Positions 16,366-24,674 of a DNA stretch of 34,739 nucleotides are shown piece after piece. Numbering within the stretch: the first letter of the stretch is position 1; the number at the start of each line of letters is the position of its first letter. The notes beneath the pieces are model-generated. The model ran no database searches and had not been told where the DNA came from. It saw nothing but the letters and a program-made list of their open reading frames with translations. The translations under genes were made by a program, and so were the position numbers. The stretch is from Bacilli bacterium (GTDB lineage: Bacteria > Bacillota_I > Bacilli_A > RFN20 > CAG-288): positions 1-34,739 of the forward strand of contig CAAFJQ010000049.1 of assembly GCA_900763245.1 (NCBI GenBank), written 5' to 3'.

Positions 16366-17097
16366 ATGAACATCAACGGAAAAGATTATCAGGACATCTT
16401 CCATCTTGCGTCTGACATGTATTTGTCCAGCGACTATTTTGCCAAGGAATTAAGAAGGGACACTCTTCTTTCCTTCATCAAAAAAGAAGATGAAGAAAAA
16501 TATGAAAAAATCGTCAAACTCTCTCTCCTCTCACTTCCCGATGACGTCTTTGTCTTTAAAGCCAGTTACATACTGAATCCTTTCATGTCGCTGAGAATCA
16601 AAGGATTCTGTTTTAAGGATTTCAAAGAATTAGGAGAGACGATTTTGGCTTTCTCACCAAATCCTAACCCCGTCCTCTCCCAGTTATTAAGATACAGTCT
16701 TTTAAGCAAGCACATGGAGAACACTTATTTCCAAGAAACAAACAAAGAAACTTATGAAAAGGTCCTCCAATTGGAAAAGATATCGGAGACTCAGCTTCCC
16801 TATGCCTATTTTTCTCTTGGATATTATCTCAGCAGAAAGACAACAATCATCTATGAAGGAAAAGAATATCAGGACATCTTCGATCTGACCTATTTCTTAT
16901 GCAAACAGGAAAAGGATCTCGATTCAATCGGTGCCTATTTGTCGAAATCCCCGCTTTTGAAAGCATACTCCGAATATGGAAAAAACAGCAAAAAGATGGA
17001 AGAATATCTTCACATCTGCGAAGAAGTCGATAAGAGCGAAAGAAAGCTAGACGAATTCCTCAACAAGAAAAAGAGGCGGAAAATCAGCGAAGAATAA
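16366..17097 (+). CDS. Soluble protein of unknown function with an internal repeat
   Basis: 243 residues, starting 3 bases after the previous stop with no evident Shine-Dalgarno, so it probably relies on translational coupling. A motif occurs twice: INGKDYQDIFHLA near the N-terminus and YEGKEYQDIFDLT near residues 164-176, each followed by a similar helix with spaced Leu and Lys. The C-terminus is very basic (NKKKRRK). The pattern GKxYQDIFxL suggests a short repeated binding module, but I cannot name a family. It is the last gene of the operon that begins with the pseudouridine synthase. Confidence 0.75.
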   Translation: MNINGKDYQDIFHLASDMYLSSDYFAKELRRDTLLSFIKKEDEEKYEKIVKLSLLSLPDDVFVFKASYILNPFMSLRIKGFCFKDFKELGETILAFSPNPNPVLSQLLRYSLLSKHMENTYFQETNKETYEKVLQLEKISETQLPYAYFSLGYYLSRKTTIIYEGKEYQDIFDLTYFLCKQEKDLDSIGAYLSKSPLLKAYSEYGKNSKKMEEYLHICEEVDKSERKLDEFLNKKKRRKISEE

Positions 17098-17198
17098 GCC
17101 ATTCTTTTGTTCATTCGTTGTTTGTTAGTGCTTGCCTGTGTTAGCATACATCTGTCTCTTTTTAGAAAAAAACAGAGATTGCATTTATAATAGCGTTC

Positions 17199-18095
17199 AT
17201 GTCAATTACGACAAAAGGTGAAAACAAGCCAACCGATTCGCCTTCCTCAGAAGAGATCAAAGCGACTGTAACAGACAAAATCTTAGACATGATGATTGTC
17301 TCTCACCCGCATGGCGACCATACAGGTGGATTGAGCGACAGAAACACTTTCAGAGAAATCGATTCGGTTGGTACATTCATCGATTAAGGGTATCAATATG
17401 CTACGCCAACGAATTAAGGTTACAAGTCAAATAGAGAAAAATATATCACCAAAGGCACCACCTACTATCCTGTCTATGACATGTTCAACAAAAATGTCCG
17501 CTCTCCTATCTTTGATTTAGGAGATAGAGTCACACTTGAGGTGTTGGACACTGGTCTTTATCTTCCCACAGATACCATTATGAATTCAGGCTACAATCAC
17601 AATGACTCTTCTGTCGCCCGCGTTCTGACTTACGGAGAGAACAAATTCTTCTTTGCCGGAGATCTGGAGGCAAAAAGAGAAAGAAATCCGATTGGCAAAT
17701 ATCCGAATTATTTCACCGATTATCATGTCTCCATGAAGGCTTCCAATCACGGAAGCGAAACTTCAAGCAACAAAGAGTTCTTAGAATACATCAAGCCTGA
17801 AAACATCTTCATCTCCGCTGCTGTCATAGAGGAAAACATGACATCATCCGGTGTCAAAGTGCAGCAACACCCTTACGTTTCCACACTGAAAAAGTACAGC
17901 CAATACACTTCTTCCATCTATTGGAATGGAACAATGGGAACGATTAACGCCTTTTTTGATAAAGACAATATCGTTTTTGTCCATGGCGACGGTGCTACAA
18001 GAAACTATTATTACAATGGCATCAAGATGATCTCTGAAGAAGAAAAAGACTTGCCATTTCCTGAAACAAAGTGGTATTCCACCTATATCAAATAA
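17199..18095 (+). pseudogene. Metallo-beta-lactamase-fold hydrolase (ComEC-like), interrupted by two TAA codons
   Basis: One continuous frame encodes KILDMMIVSHPHGDHTGGL (HxHxDH zinc motif), then TAA at 17385-17387, nine residues, a second TAA at 17415-17417, and then about 225 more residues including FFFAGDLE and KASNHGSETSSN, typical of the ComEC/Rec2-type branch of the MBL fold. The N-terminal strands usually found before the zinc motif (DVGQGDxxLI) are missing; the frame upstream of the ATG holds only a stop and a few residues. The protein is therefore likely a decayed gene, although the rest reads cleanly. Each stop has the same surroundings: ATTAAGG followed by a TA(T/C) Tyr codon. A TATAAT at 17186-17191 lies directly before the ATG. 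It is not part of the comEC gene at 31417-33435. Confidence 0.75.
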
Positions 18096-18111
18096 TCGCT
18101 TTTGACAATTC

Positions 18112-18155
18112 AGCCAACTATTGTTTGCTCTTATCAAACGATTGTTGGCTTTTTG
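18112..18155 (+). terminator. Terminator after the MBL-fold pseudogene
   Basis: A 16-bp stem with one mismatch and one wobble (18112-18127 with 18135-18150, 7-base loop) is followed by TTTTT. It separates the pseudogene from the phosphoglucomutase promoter. Confidence 0.85.
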
Positions 18156-18209
18156 TTTGTGACACTGAAACAAAAGTATGGCAATCCTTCATTTACATTA
18201 TCTTTGATG

Positions 18210-18238
18210 TTGTCCTATAAAGATGAAATCTTTATAAT
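18210..18238 (+). promoter_or_regulatory. Promoter of the phosphoglucomutase gene
   Basis: -35 TTGTCC (18210-18215) and a perfect -10 TATAAT (18233-18238) are separated by 17 bases. A Shine-Dalgarno AAGGAG stands about 8 bases before the ATG at 18269. Confidence 0.7.
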
Positions 18239-18268
18239 AATCGTATGTGTTAATCAAGGAGAAAACCT

Positions 18269-20014
18269 ATGGACTACAAAATCAAAATGCAAGAATGGTT
18301 AGACAGCGATTTAGTCTCTGAAGAAGACAAAAAGCAGATTCGTCTTGCCAATGAAGATACACAAAAAGAGATGTTCTCCACTTATATTCATTTCGGAACC
18401 GCAGGCATGAGAGCTCTTCTCGGTCCTGGAACATCCAGACTCAACCTCATCACAGTCAGAAAAGCTGCTATCGGCTTAGCTGATTTCCTTTTGGCCACCT
18501 ATAAAGATGAAGTGAGAGAAAGAGGCATCGCCATCTCTTTTGACAACAGACATTACTCAAGAGAATTCCGTGATCTTTCAGCTAAGATCTTCAATGAGAT
18601 GGGAATCCCGGTCTTCACTTTCCGCGATCCGCATCCAACTCCGGAACTTTCCTACACCGTCCGTAAGCTTCACTGCATCGCCGGTGTCATGATCACAGCC
18701 AGCCACAACAACAGAGAATACAACGGATACAAAATCTATGACCAGAAAGGATGCCAGGCAGTCTATGATTTCATCGATGGCATCATCAAGACCATCTCTG
18801 AACTTCCCGATGAACTCCATGTCGATTATCAGAAAGTCGATGAGAAAGACTTTGCAAAGACAACCTTCCTCGATGATGACGATCAATTTGACATCGACTT
18901 CGTCAACAAAGAACTGACCACTTCTTTATACAAAGACTATTTCAAAGGTGAGAGACTGACAAAAATCGTCTTCACTCCGCAGTGCGGATGCGACTGCAAA
19001 GTCGGTCCGATGGCATTAAGAGGTGCAGGATACACAGTAGAGACCGTTCCTGGACAGGATTATTTCGATCCTGATTTCACCAACACCAAGAATCCGAACC
19101 CTGAAACAGATGATGCCTATGCTTTGGCCTTCGAACACTTGAAGAAGCTCAACAAAGAAGGCAACAAGTTCAATCTTGTCATCTGCACCGATCCTGACGC
19201 TGATCGCTGCGGCATCGCCTTCCTCAATAGCAAAGGCAAAATCCAGCGCTTCACTGGCAATCAGACAGGCGCTCTTCTTATCGACTTTGTTCTTTCCACC
19301 ATGCAGAGAAGAGGAACTCTTCCCAACAACGGTGTCATCTGCAACACCTTTGTCACCGGCGGACAGGGTGCAAAAGTCGCTTCCTTATTCAATGTCAAAG
19401 TCAGAACTACTGCCACTGGTTTCAAATACATCGGCAACATGGCCGATCAGATTGAAGAGAGCGGAGAAAAATATCTCTTCGGCTATGAGGAATCCTACGG
19501 ATATCTCTTTGCCGACTTCATCCGCGACAAAGATTCTCTTCAGAGCATTGTCGGCATTGCCGATATGTGTGAATACTACCTCAGACAAGGCAAGACACTC
19601 GATATGGCACTGAAAGACCTCGACAGAAAGACAGGCCATTATTTCAACACTCAGGTCTGTGTCATGTTCTCCGGAGCTGATTGCTTAGCCAGAATGAACG
19701 CTGAAGTCAACAACCTCAGAAAGAACCCGTTCTCCACTTTAGGCGGAATCAAAGTCAAGACCTTATCCGATTATCAGGAGAGAAAAATCATCCATATGGA
19801 TACCAATACCACAGAAGAGATGAATCTTCCTGATATCGATAAGACAAACTGCCTGCGCTTTGATTTTGAAAACGATGGTTTCTTGGCCATTCGTCCTTCC
19901 GGAACCGAACCGAAAGTCAAATTCTATATTGAGACAGTCGGTATGAATGACGAGGAAGGAAACAAGCTTGCAATGAAGCAGGCTGACGAGCTGAAAAAAA
20001 TCATGGGCTTATAA
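18269..20014 (+). CDS. pgcA: Phosphoglucomutase/phosphomannomutase (PgcA type)
   Basis: 581 residues, typical of Bacillota alpha-phosphoglucomutases. N-terminal FGTAGMRALLGPG; active-site phosphoserine loop TASHNNREYNGYK (Ser145); metal-binding loop DPDADR at 308-313; sugar-recognition loop GYEESYGYL; and C-terminal phosphate-binding RPSGTEPK. It interconverts glucose-1-phosphate and glucose-6-phosphate, feeding glycolipid, lipoteichoic acid anchor and exopolysaccharide precursors in the cytoplasm. It is monocistronic, with its own promoter and a strong terminator shared with the convergent HAD gene. Confidence 0.95.
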   Translation: MDYKIKMQEWLDSDLVSEEDKKQIRLANEDTQKEMFSTYIHFGTAGMRALLGPGTSRLNLITVRKAAIGLADFLLATYKDEVRERGIAISFDNRHYSREFRDLSAKIFNEMGIPVFTFRDPHPTPELSYTVRKLHCIAGVMITASHNNREYNGYKIYDQKGCQAVYDFIDGIIKTISELPDELHVDYQKVDEKDFAKTTFLDDDDQFDIDFVNKELTTSLYKDYFKGERLTKIVFTPQCGCDCKVGPMALRGAGYTVETVPGQDYFDPDFTNTKNPNPETDDAYALAFEHLKKLNKEGNKFNLVICTDPDADRCGIAFLNSKGKIQRFTGNQTGALLIDFVLSTMQRRGTLPNNGVICNTFVTGGQGAKVASLFNVKVRTTATGFKYIGNMADQIEESGEKYLFGYEESYGYLFADFIRDKDSLQSIVGIADMCEYYLRQGKTLDMALKDLDRKTGHYFNTQVCVMFSGADCLARMNAEVNNLRKNPFSTLGGIKVKTLSDYQERKIIHMDTNTTEEMNLPDIDKTNCLRFDFENDGFLAIRPSGTEPKVKFYIETVGMNDEEGNKLAMKQADELKKIMGL

Positions 20015-20020
20015 AAAATC

Positions 20021-20047
20021 GGGTTGCAGCCGAATCAGCTGCAACCC
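20021..20047. terminator. Bidirectional terminator between pgcA and the HAD gene
   Basis: A perfect 10-bp stem GGGTTGCAGC/GCTGCAACCC (20021-20030 with 20038-20047, 7-base loop) has a T run on the minus strand (GATTTTTT) and ATTTATTTT on the plus strand. Confidence 0.85.
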
Positions 20048-20049
20048 AT

Positions 20050-20865
20050 TTATTTTCCTTCGAAGAACGCCTTCAATGTCAGATAGATTCCCTCATGGTT
20101 GTTATCTTCCAAAGTGACGTTATGAACAATCTGTTTCAAATGCGGACTTGCGTTTTTCATCGCATAAGGAACACCGGCTGTCGAAAGCATCTCGACATCA
20201 TTCTCAGCATCGCCGAATGCAATCGTATGAATCCTATCAATATGATAATAACTCTGAAGCTTTGAGATTCCGCTTGCTTTATTTCTCTTCAAAGAACCGA
20301 ATTCTGCAATCTTGTCGGTCTCATACCAATGTCTAAGGAAGAGAGATGCATCAGAAAGCGGAGTCTGATTGACTTTATCCTCATAGCCTTCCTTGACCTG
20401 AAAGACAAAGGCATAGACATCTTCATCAAGAGTCTTCTCCAACGGTCCATAGACCAATTCCATCCCTTCATGATTGAACATGCGGTTGAATTCTTCGTCA
20501 TGGTCTGTGTAATAGACTTTTGTTTCGCTTTCAGCAAAGCAGCGCACAATCTCTCCATTCTTGAAATTAGAAAGAAAACTGAGGATTTCTTCCTTGCTGT
20601 AATACTCATCATAACGCGCAAACGAACTTTCATTCGGATCATAGACACAGGCTCCGTTATAAGAGACAAAAGGCCCCTTAAGACCTAATTCTTCATAATA
20701 CGGCAATATTGCTCTTGGCGGACGACCGCTAGCAAGGGCGACGACATTTCCGTCTCTCATCAGTTCCTTTAGATAGGAAACTGTCTTCTCCATGATATTT
20801 TTCTTGTCATCAAGGAGGGTACCGTCCAAATCGCAGACGATTAAAAATTTCTGTTTGTTATTCAT
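20050..20865 (-). CDS. Cof-type HAD-IIB hydrolase
   Basis: 271 residues. HAD motif I is CDLDGTLLDD with Asp12 (nucleophile) and Asp14; motif II is ALASGRPPR; the cap-region pattern VSYNGACVYD is typical of Cof proteins; motif III Lys lies in RNKASGISKL; motif IV is AFGDAENDVEML. Family members dephosphorylate sugar phosphates and flavin or pyridoxal phosphates; the substrate is not predictable here. The gene converges with pgcA but no functional link is shown. The TACAAT box only 6 bases before the ATG and the lack of a Shine-Dalgarno suggest a leaderless transcript. Confidence 0.92.
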   Translation of the reverse strand: MNNKQKFLIVCDLDGTLLDDKKNIMEKTVSYLKELMRDGNVVALASGRPPRAILPYYEELGLKGPFVSYNGACVYDPNESSFARYDEYYSKEEILSFLSNFKNGEIVRCFAESETKVYYTDHDEEFNRMFNHEGMELVYGPLEKTLDEDVYAFVFQVKEGYEDKVNQTPLSDASLFLRHWYETDKIAEFGSLKRNKASGISKLQSYYHIDRIHTIAFGDAENDVEMLSTAGVPYAMKNASPHLKQIVHNVTLEDNNHEGIYLTLKAFFEGK

Positions 20866-20871
20866 ACTTCA

Positions 20872-20877
20872 ATTGTA
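20872..20877 (-). promoter_or_regulatory. -10 box placed against the HAD hydrolase start
   Basis: TACAAT on the minus strand ends 6 bases before the ATG at 20865, so the transcript would begin at the start codon. No ribosome site is visible and the -35 is weak. Confidence 0.4.
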
Positions 20878-20914
20878 ACAAAAAGAAAACAAGTTTTCTT
20901 TATAAAGTGCTTTC

Positions 20915-20926
20915 GTTTACAATATT
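20915..20926 (+). promoter_or_regulatory. Probable -10 region of the nuclease operon
   Basis: GTTTACAATATT contains TACAAT at 20918-20923. A leader of about 45 bases rich in A and C and lacking G follows, then AAAGGAG and the ATG at 20977. The 12-mer is identical to that at 15-26 upstream of the Big/VanZ gene. Confidence 0.4.
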
Positions 20927-20976
20927 AAGGTACAACAATTACAATTACTACAACCAATAATACAAAGGAGAACAAT

Positions 20977-22890
20977 ATGAAATCCTATAAAACATTATCT
21001 CTTCTGTTTCTTCCGCTTCTTTTAGGCTCCTTCAGAAATGAAAAGCCCGTCTTAAACGCAGCAAAGAAAGAATTTGACGGAAGAGCTTATGATAGTTCCT
21101 TAATGATGGACTTCACTGACAACAGTGAAGACGAAATCAAAAAGTACTATGATTATTCCACTATGATCACCAAAAAAGGAGATGATCTGAAGAAGTATCT
21201 CTATGACATCATCAGTCAGGACAACTACTTCATCTCCTATGGCTCCTCCACGACTTCAGGAGTCGGCATGTGGTATGAGATCACCGATAGAAACTGGGAT
21301 ATATCAAATACTATCGATCCATCCACATTCCTCTTCAATCAGGAGAACCCCAAAGACTATTATTTAGTCAACTACTACTTTGAAAACACTGCCAATTACG
21401 ATAAGACAAAAGCGACAAACAATACCGTCAACTCCACTGCTTTGAAGGCAATAGACGGAGCCACAAAGATCGACTATGTCAATAAGACCAAACCGAAAGG
21501 CGTATCGACAGACAAAGAGCATCTTTGGGCCAAGAATCACGGATTCAAAGTCGTAACCAGCGGAAAAGACACCTTTGAAAACGGAGCACCGACTGACTTG
21601 CATCACCTTGTGGCAGCTGATGGAAACACCAATTCCGCCGGTCACAATGACAACTTCTTCGGCGAAGTCGCCGATAAGAGCGCCTCAAAGGCCATCTACT
21701 CCTATTATGCAGATGGAACGACCGGTCTTTCCGGATATAGAGGAAAAGACAAAAACGGAAACACGGTCTTTGAACCGACGGATGAATGGAAAGGAGATAT
21801 CGCAAGATCGCTCCTTTACATGGTCACACGTTACAGCAAAGACAACGGAGACAAACAGACACAGGCAGAGCCCTATCTTGTCTTCGATGACAATGGAAGC
21901 TACAAGGATGAATCAGAGAGCGGAAAATATGACAGAAGCAAATTCCACGGCTACCATCCTAATCTTTCCACCTATCTGAAATGGAACAAAGAAGATCCTG
22001 TCTCCAAATACGAATATCATCGAAACAATATCATCTATAAAAATGTTCAGAAGAACAGAAATCCATTTATCGATTTCCCGTCTTTGGCAGACTGGGTCTT
22101 TGCAACCACGACAGAAAGCGAACCTGCCATTGCTGTTCCTGTTGAAGACAACCCCTTTGCAATCATCGATTTCTCATCCCTGAAAAACAAATACCAGCTT
22201 CATGTCGAAGACAAAGTCACTTTCGATCTTAGTTTCGGAAGCATCTCCGACTTGAAAGTCGATTATGACGATTCCTTCTTGACAATGTCCAATGACAAAA
22301 AGTCATTCACTGCCAAAAAAGCAGGAACAACTTCAATCACTTACTCTTATACGGATAAAGAGGGAAAAGAAGTTTCTCATTCAACCACGCTTGAAATAAA
22401 AGACAAAATCATCCTCTTATCAGTAAAACCGGATACCGGCGTTGTCGATCACATGAATTTAGTCACAGGTCAGGAATACACATTCGAACTCGGTTTCAAA
22501 AGCAAAGACGCCTTCTTTCCGGATGAGAAGATCATCTATTCGACAGATGATCCTACAATCATCTCTGTCAACGATTCAGGCAAAGTGACTGCCTTAAAGA
22601 GTGGTGAATGCACACTCTATATCATCATCAAGAGCGATAAGGGCGAAAAGAATCTTCTGACTGTCAAAGTCAAAGTCACCCTATCTGAAGAAGAACAGAA
22701 AAAGAGAATGATCTATATCATCATCATCGCTGTAGCAGCTCTTCTTCTTGTCATCATCTTCTTGATCTTTGCAGGACTGATCAGGAAAACAAACAAAAAA
22801 GTCTCAGCTAAAGACTATACGAAAGTCTATAATAAAAAGAGCACCAAGAAGAAAACCTCTTCCGGCGCAAAGAAAAAAACGAGGAAATAA
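20977..22890 (+). CDS. Membrane-anchored extracellular nuclease (endonuclease I/EndA-NucM type) with Big-like repeat
   Basis: 637 residues. An N-terminal export signal (about 1-20, KTLSLLFLPLLLG) is followed by the Endonuclease_1 domain (about 80-360) with EHLWAKNHGF at 181-190 and DLHHLVAADGNTNS at 207-220; the His pair at 209-210 and the Asn and Asn-Asp downstream fit the beta-beta-alpha metal site. Residues about 380-460 and 470-570 are Ig-like, the second a recognisable Big_2 repeat (STDDPTIISVNDSGKVTALK). A membrane helix at about 578-602 and a Lys-rich cytoplasmic tail end the protein. It would degrade extracellular DNA or RNA at the cell surface, for nutrient gain or defence of the surface from DNA; a role in DNA uptake with ComEA/ComEC is possible but unproven. 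AAAGGAG supports the start. Confidence 0.88.
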   Translation: MKSYKTLSLLFLPLLLGSFRNEKPVLNAAKKEFDGRAYDSSLMMDFTDNSEDEIKKYYDYSTMITKKGDDLKKYLYDIISQDNYFISYGSSTTSGVGMWYEITDRNWDISNTIDPSTFLFNQENPKDYYLVNYYFENTANYDKTKATNNTVNSTALKAIDGATKIDYVNKTKPKGVSTDKEHLWAKNHGFKVVTSGKDTFENGAPTDLHHLVAADGNTNSAGHNDNFFGEVADKSASKAIYSYYADGTTGLSGYRGKDKNGNTVFEPTDEWKGDIARSLLYMVTRYSKDNGDKQTQAEPYLVFDDNGSYKDESESGKYDRSKFHGYHPNLSTYLKWNKEDPVSKYEYHRNNIIYKNVQKNRNPFIDFPSLADWVFATTTESEPAIAVPVEDNPFAIIDFSSLKNKYQLHVEDKVTFDLSFGSISDLKVDYDDSFLTMSNDKKSFTAKKAGTTSITYSYTDKEGKEVSHSTTLEIKDKIILLSVKPDTGVVDHMNLVTGQEYTFELGFKSKDAFFPDEKIIYSTDDPTIISVNDSGKVTALKSGECTLYIIIKSDKGEKNLLTVKVKVTLSEEEQKKRMIYIIIIAVAALLLVIIFLIFAGLIRKTNKKVSAKDYTKVYNKKSTKKKTSSGAKKKTRK

Positions 22891-22892
22891 CA

Positions 22893-23375
22893 ATGGCAGA
22901 TGAAAAGAAAGAAAACGGATTTTCAAAATTCTTCAAGAAGATAGGAAAATCCATCTCCGACAGCACAAGAGAAGATAAGTTATCAAGAGCATTCCGCAAT
23001 AAAGCGCATGTTCAGGATTTCACTATCTATACAGACGATTCCTCTTTCTTGTCTTTGAAAGAATACTTCGGTATCCTTGATGATGGAAAGAAGGAAGTCA
23101 CCTTATACGGCGATATCAATGACAATGATGTTCCCTATTCCAGTATTCTTTCTACTAAGACAGAGAGCAGCAACGAACTTCCAAGACGCTTCTATCTCTT
23201 AGAAAGAAGAGTCGAAAACATCGACATCGAATTGGAAGAGAAAGATGAGAATGACAATGTTGTCAAGAACACCTATTCCCGTCCTGTGACCATCTTCACC
23301 ATCGACGGTGACTTAAAAGAGGTCAAAGTCATCAAGGTAAAGAACACCTACTATCTGAAACAGGAACAGAAGTGA
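22893..23375 (+). CDS. Hypothetical protein, co-transcribed with the nuclease
   Basis: 160 residues, beginning 2 bases after the nuclease stop, so co-translated. The N-terminus is basic and may be amphipathic (FSKFFKKIGKSISDS), which could bind membrane. The rest is beta-rich and soluble: it has no signal peptide or membrane helix. I recognise no family. Being linked to an exported nuclease whose cytoplasmic tail is Lys-rich, it may interact with that tail or serve as an inhibitor or chaperone; this is inference. A strong terminator follows. Confidence 0.7.
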   Translation: MADEKKENGFSKFFKKIGKSISDSTREDKLSRAFRNKAHVQDFTIYTDDSSFLSLKEYFGILDDGKKEVTLYGDINDNDVPYSSILSTKTESSNELPRRFYLLERRVENIDIELEEKDENDNVVKNTYSRPVTIFTIDGDLKEVKVIKVKNTYYLKQEQK

Positions 23376-23384
23376 TCTGAAAGC

Positions 23385-23422
23385 AAAGAGACTGCCAAAG
23401 AAAAACAGGCAGTCTCTTTTTT
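23385..23422 (+). terminator. Terminator of the nuclease operon
   Basis: A 12-bp stem (23385-23396 with 23408-23419) including AGAGACTGCC/GGCAGTCTCT, 11-base loop, runs into TTTTTT. Confidence 0.85.
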
Positions 23423-23431
23423 ATGACATAC

Positions 23432-23462
23432 AAAAAGGCTACTGACGGATATATCAGCAGCC
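23432..23462 (-). terminator. Terminator of the hrcA-dnaJ operon
   Basis: On the minus strand GGCTGCTGA pairs with TCAGTAGCC (23454-23462 with 23437-23445, one G-U) around an 8-base loop, then TTTTT. It follows the dnaJ stop by about 8 bases. Confidence 0.8.
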
Positions 23463-23469
23463 AATTCAA

Positions 23470-24612
23470 TTATTTGTTTTTGAATTTTCTCTTTAACCAA
23501 GAGAAGACACCATTGGACTTCTTGCTTTCGATATCATCGAATTTGCTGATGAGCTCTTTCTGCTCGCTGTCCAACGATTTCGGGAACTTCACATTGACGG
23601 TGACGTACTGGTTTCCAGTCTTGCCACTAGGCAGTGTAATACCCTTGTTTGCCATACGAAGAATCGTACCAGGCTCTGTGCAACTAGGAATGACCAAGTC
23701 GCAGTCTCCAGTGACTGTCGGAACAGTGATCGTTGCGCCAAGAAGCGCATCGGAGATGGAAATCGGCACATTGATATAGACATCAGCACCTTTTCTGACA
23801 AAAGTCTGAGAAGGTTTGACATTGAAAGCAACAATCAAATTGCCGTTTTCGCCGCCATTGACACCTGGCTCACCTTTGCCACGGACATTCATTCTGTCGC
23901 CGGTATCGACGCCATGCGGAATGTTGAGTGTGATCGTTTCAGATTTTTTGACGCGGCCGTTACCTTTGCACTGAGTGCATTTATGGGTGACTTTCTTGCC
24001 GCTTCCGTGACAGTCTGGACAGGCATCCTCTGTCTCCATCATACCGAAGATCGTGGTCTTTCTTGTTCTGACACGTCCTGTTCCACGGCAGGTAGGACAG
24101 GTTGTCACATCACTAGGATTTTCTGCTCCTGTGCCATGACAATGCGGACAGGTATCGACATATTCAAGCGGAATATCGACCTTTGTTCCTTTGACTGCAT
24201 CATCGAAAGAAAGATTGACCTGAATGACTCTGTCTTCACCGTTTCTAGGCATATTGCTGCGTCTAGAACTGGTAGAGGCTCCTCCTCCGAAGAAGGACGA
24301 GAAGATATCTCCGATATCTCCGAAGTCACCGAAATCGGCACCTTGGAAGCCGTTGAATCCACCCTGGAAGCCATTCGTTCCGTTATTGTCAAATGCAGCA
24401 TGGCCGAATTGATCGTACTGCTTACGCTTGTCGGCATTGCCGAGAACTTCGTAAGCTTCCTGAACTTCCTTGAATTTCTCAGGAGCATCCGGAGACTTAT
24501 TCAGATCTGGATGGTACTGCTTGGCAAGTTTGCGATAAGCACTTTTGATTTCATCCTGGGTCGCATTCTTATCGACGCCAAGGACTTCATAATAATCTCT
24601 TTTTTCTGCCAT
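23470..24612 (-). CDS. dnaJ: Chaperone DnaJ
   Basis: 380 residues. J domain (about 4-70) with the HPDLN motif; Gly/Phe-rich linker (about 75-125, repeated GFQG and GDFGD); four zinc-finger repeats CPHCHGTG, CPTCRGTG, CPDCHGSG, CTQCKGNG; and two C-terminal substrate-binding domains. It delivers unfolded proteins to DnaK and stimulates its ATPase. It is the last gene of hrcA-grpE-dnaK-dnaJ; an AGGAGG site precedes the ATG and a hairpin separates it from dnaK. Confidence 0.98.
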   Translation of the reverse strand: MAEKRDYYEVLGVDKNATQDEIKSAYRKLAKQYHPDLNKSPDAPEKFKEVQEAYEVLGNADKRKQYDQFGHAAFDNNGTNGFQGGFNGFQGADFGDFGDIGDIFSSFFGGGASTSSRRSNMPRNGEDRVIQVNLSFDDAVKGTKVDIPLEYVDTCPHCHGTGAENPSDVTTCPTCRGTGRVRTRKTTIFGMMETEDACPDCHGSGKKVTHKCTQCKGNGRVKKSETITLNIPHGVDTGDRMNVRGKGEPGVNGGENGNLIVAFNVKPSQTFVRKGADVYINVPISISDALLGATITVPTVTGDCDLVIPSCTEPGTILRMANKGITLPSGKTGNQYVTVNVKFPKSLDSEQKELISKFDDIESKKSNGVFSWLKRKFKNK

Positions 24613-24638
24613 CGAGGATGACCTCCTATTCTAAGAAG

Positions 24639-24662
24639 AAGCCCGGAATCTCTTCCGGGCTT
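24639..24662 (-). other. Perfect hairpin between dnaK and dnaJ
   Basis: AAGCCCGGAA and TTCCGGGCTT form a perfect 10-bp GC-rich stem with a TCTC loop on the plus strand (24639-24648, 24653-24662). On the minus (sense) strand it is followed by CTTCTT, not a real T run, so it is more likely a processing or partial attenuation element than a full terminator. Confidence 0.7.
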
Positions 24663-24674
24663 ATCTTTGCATTT

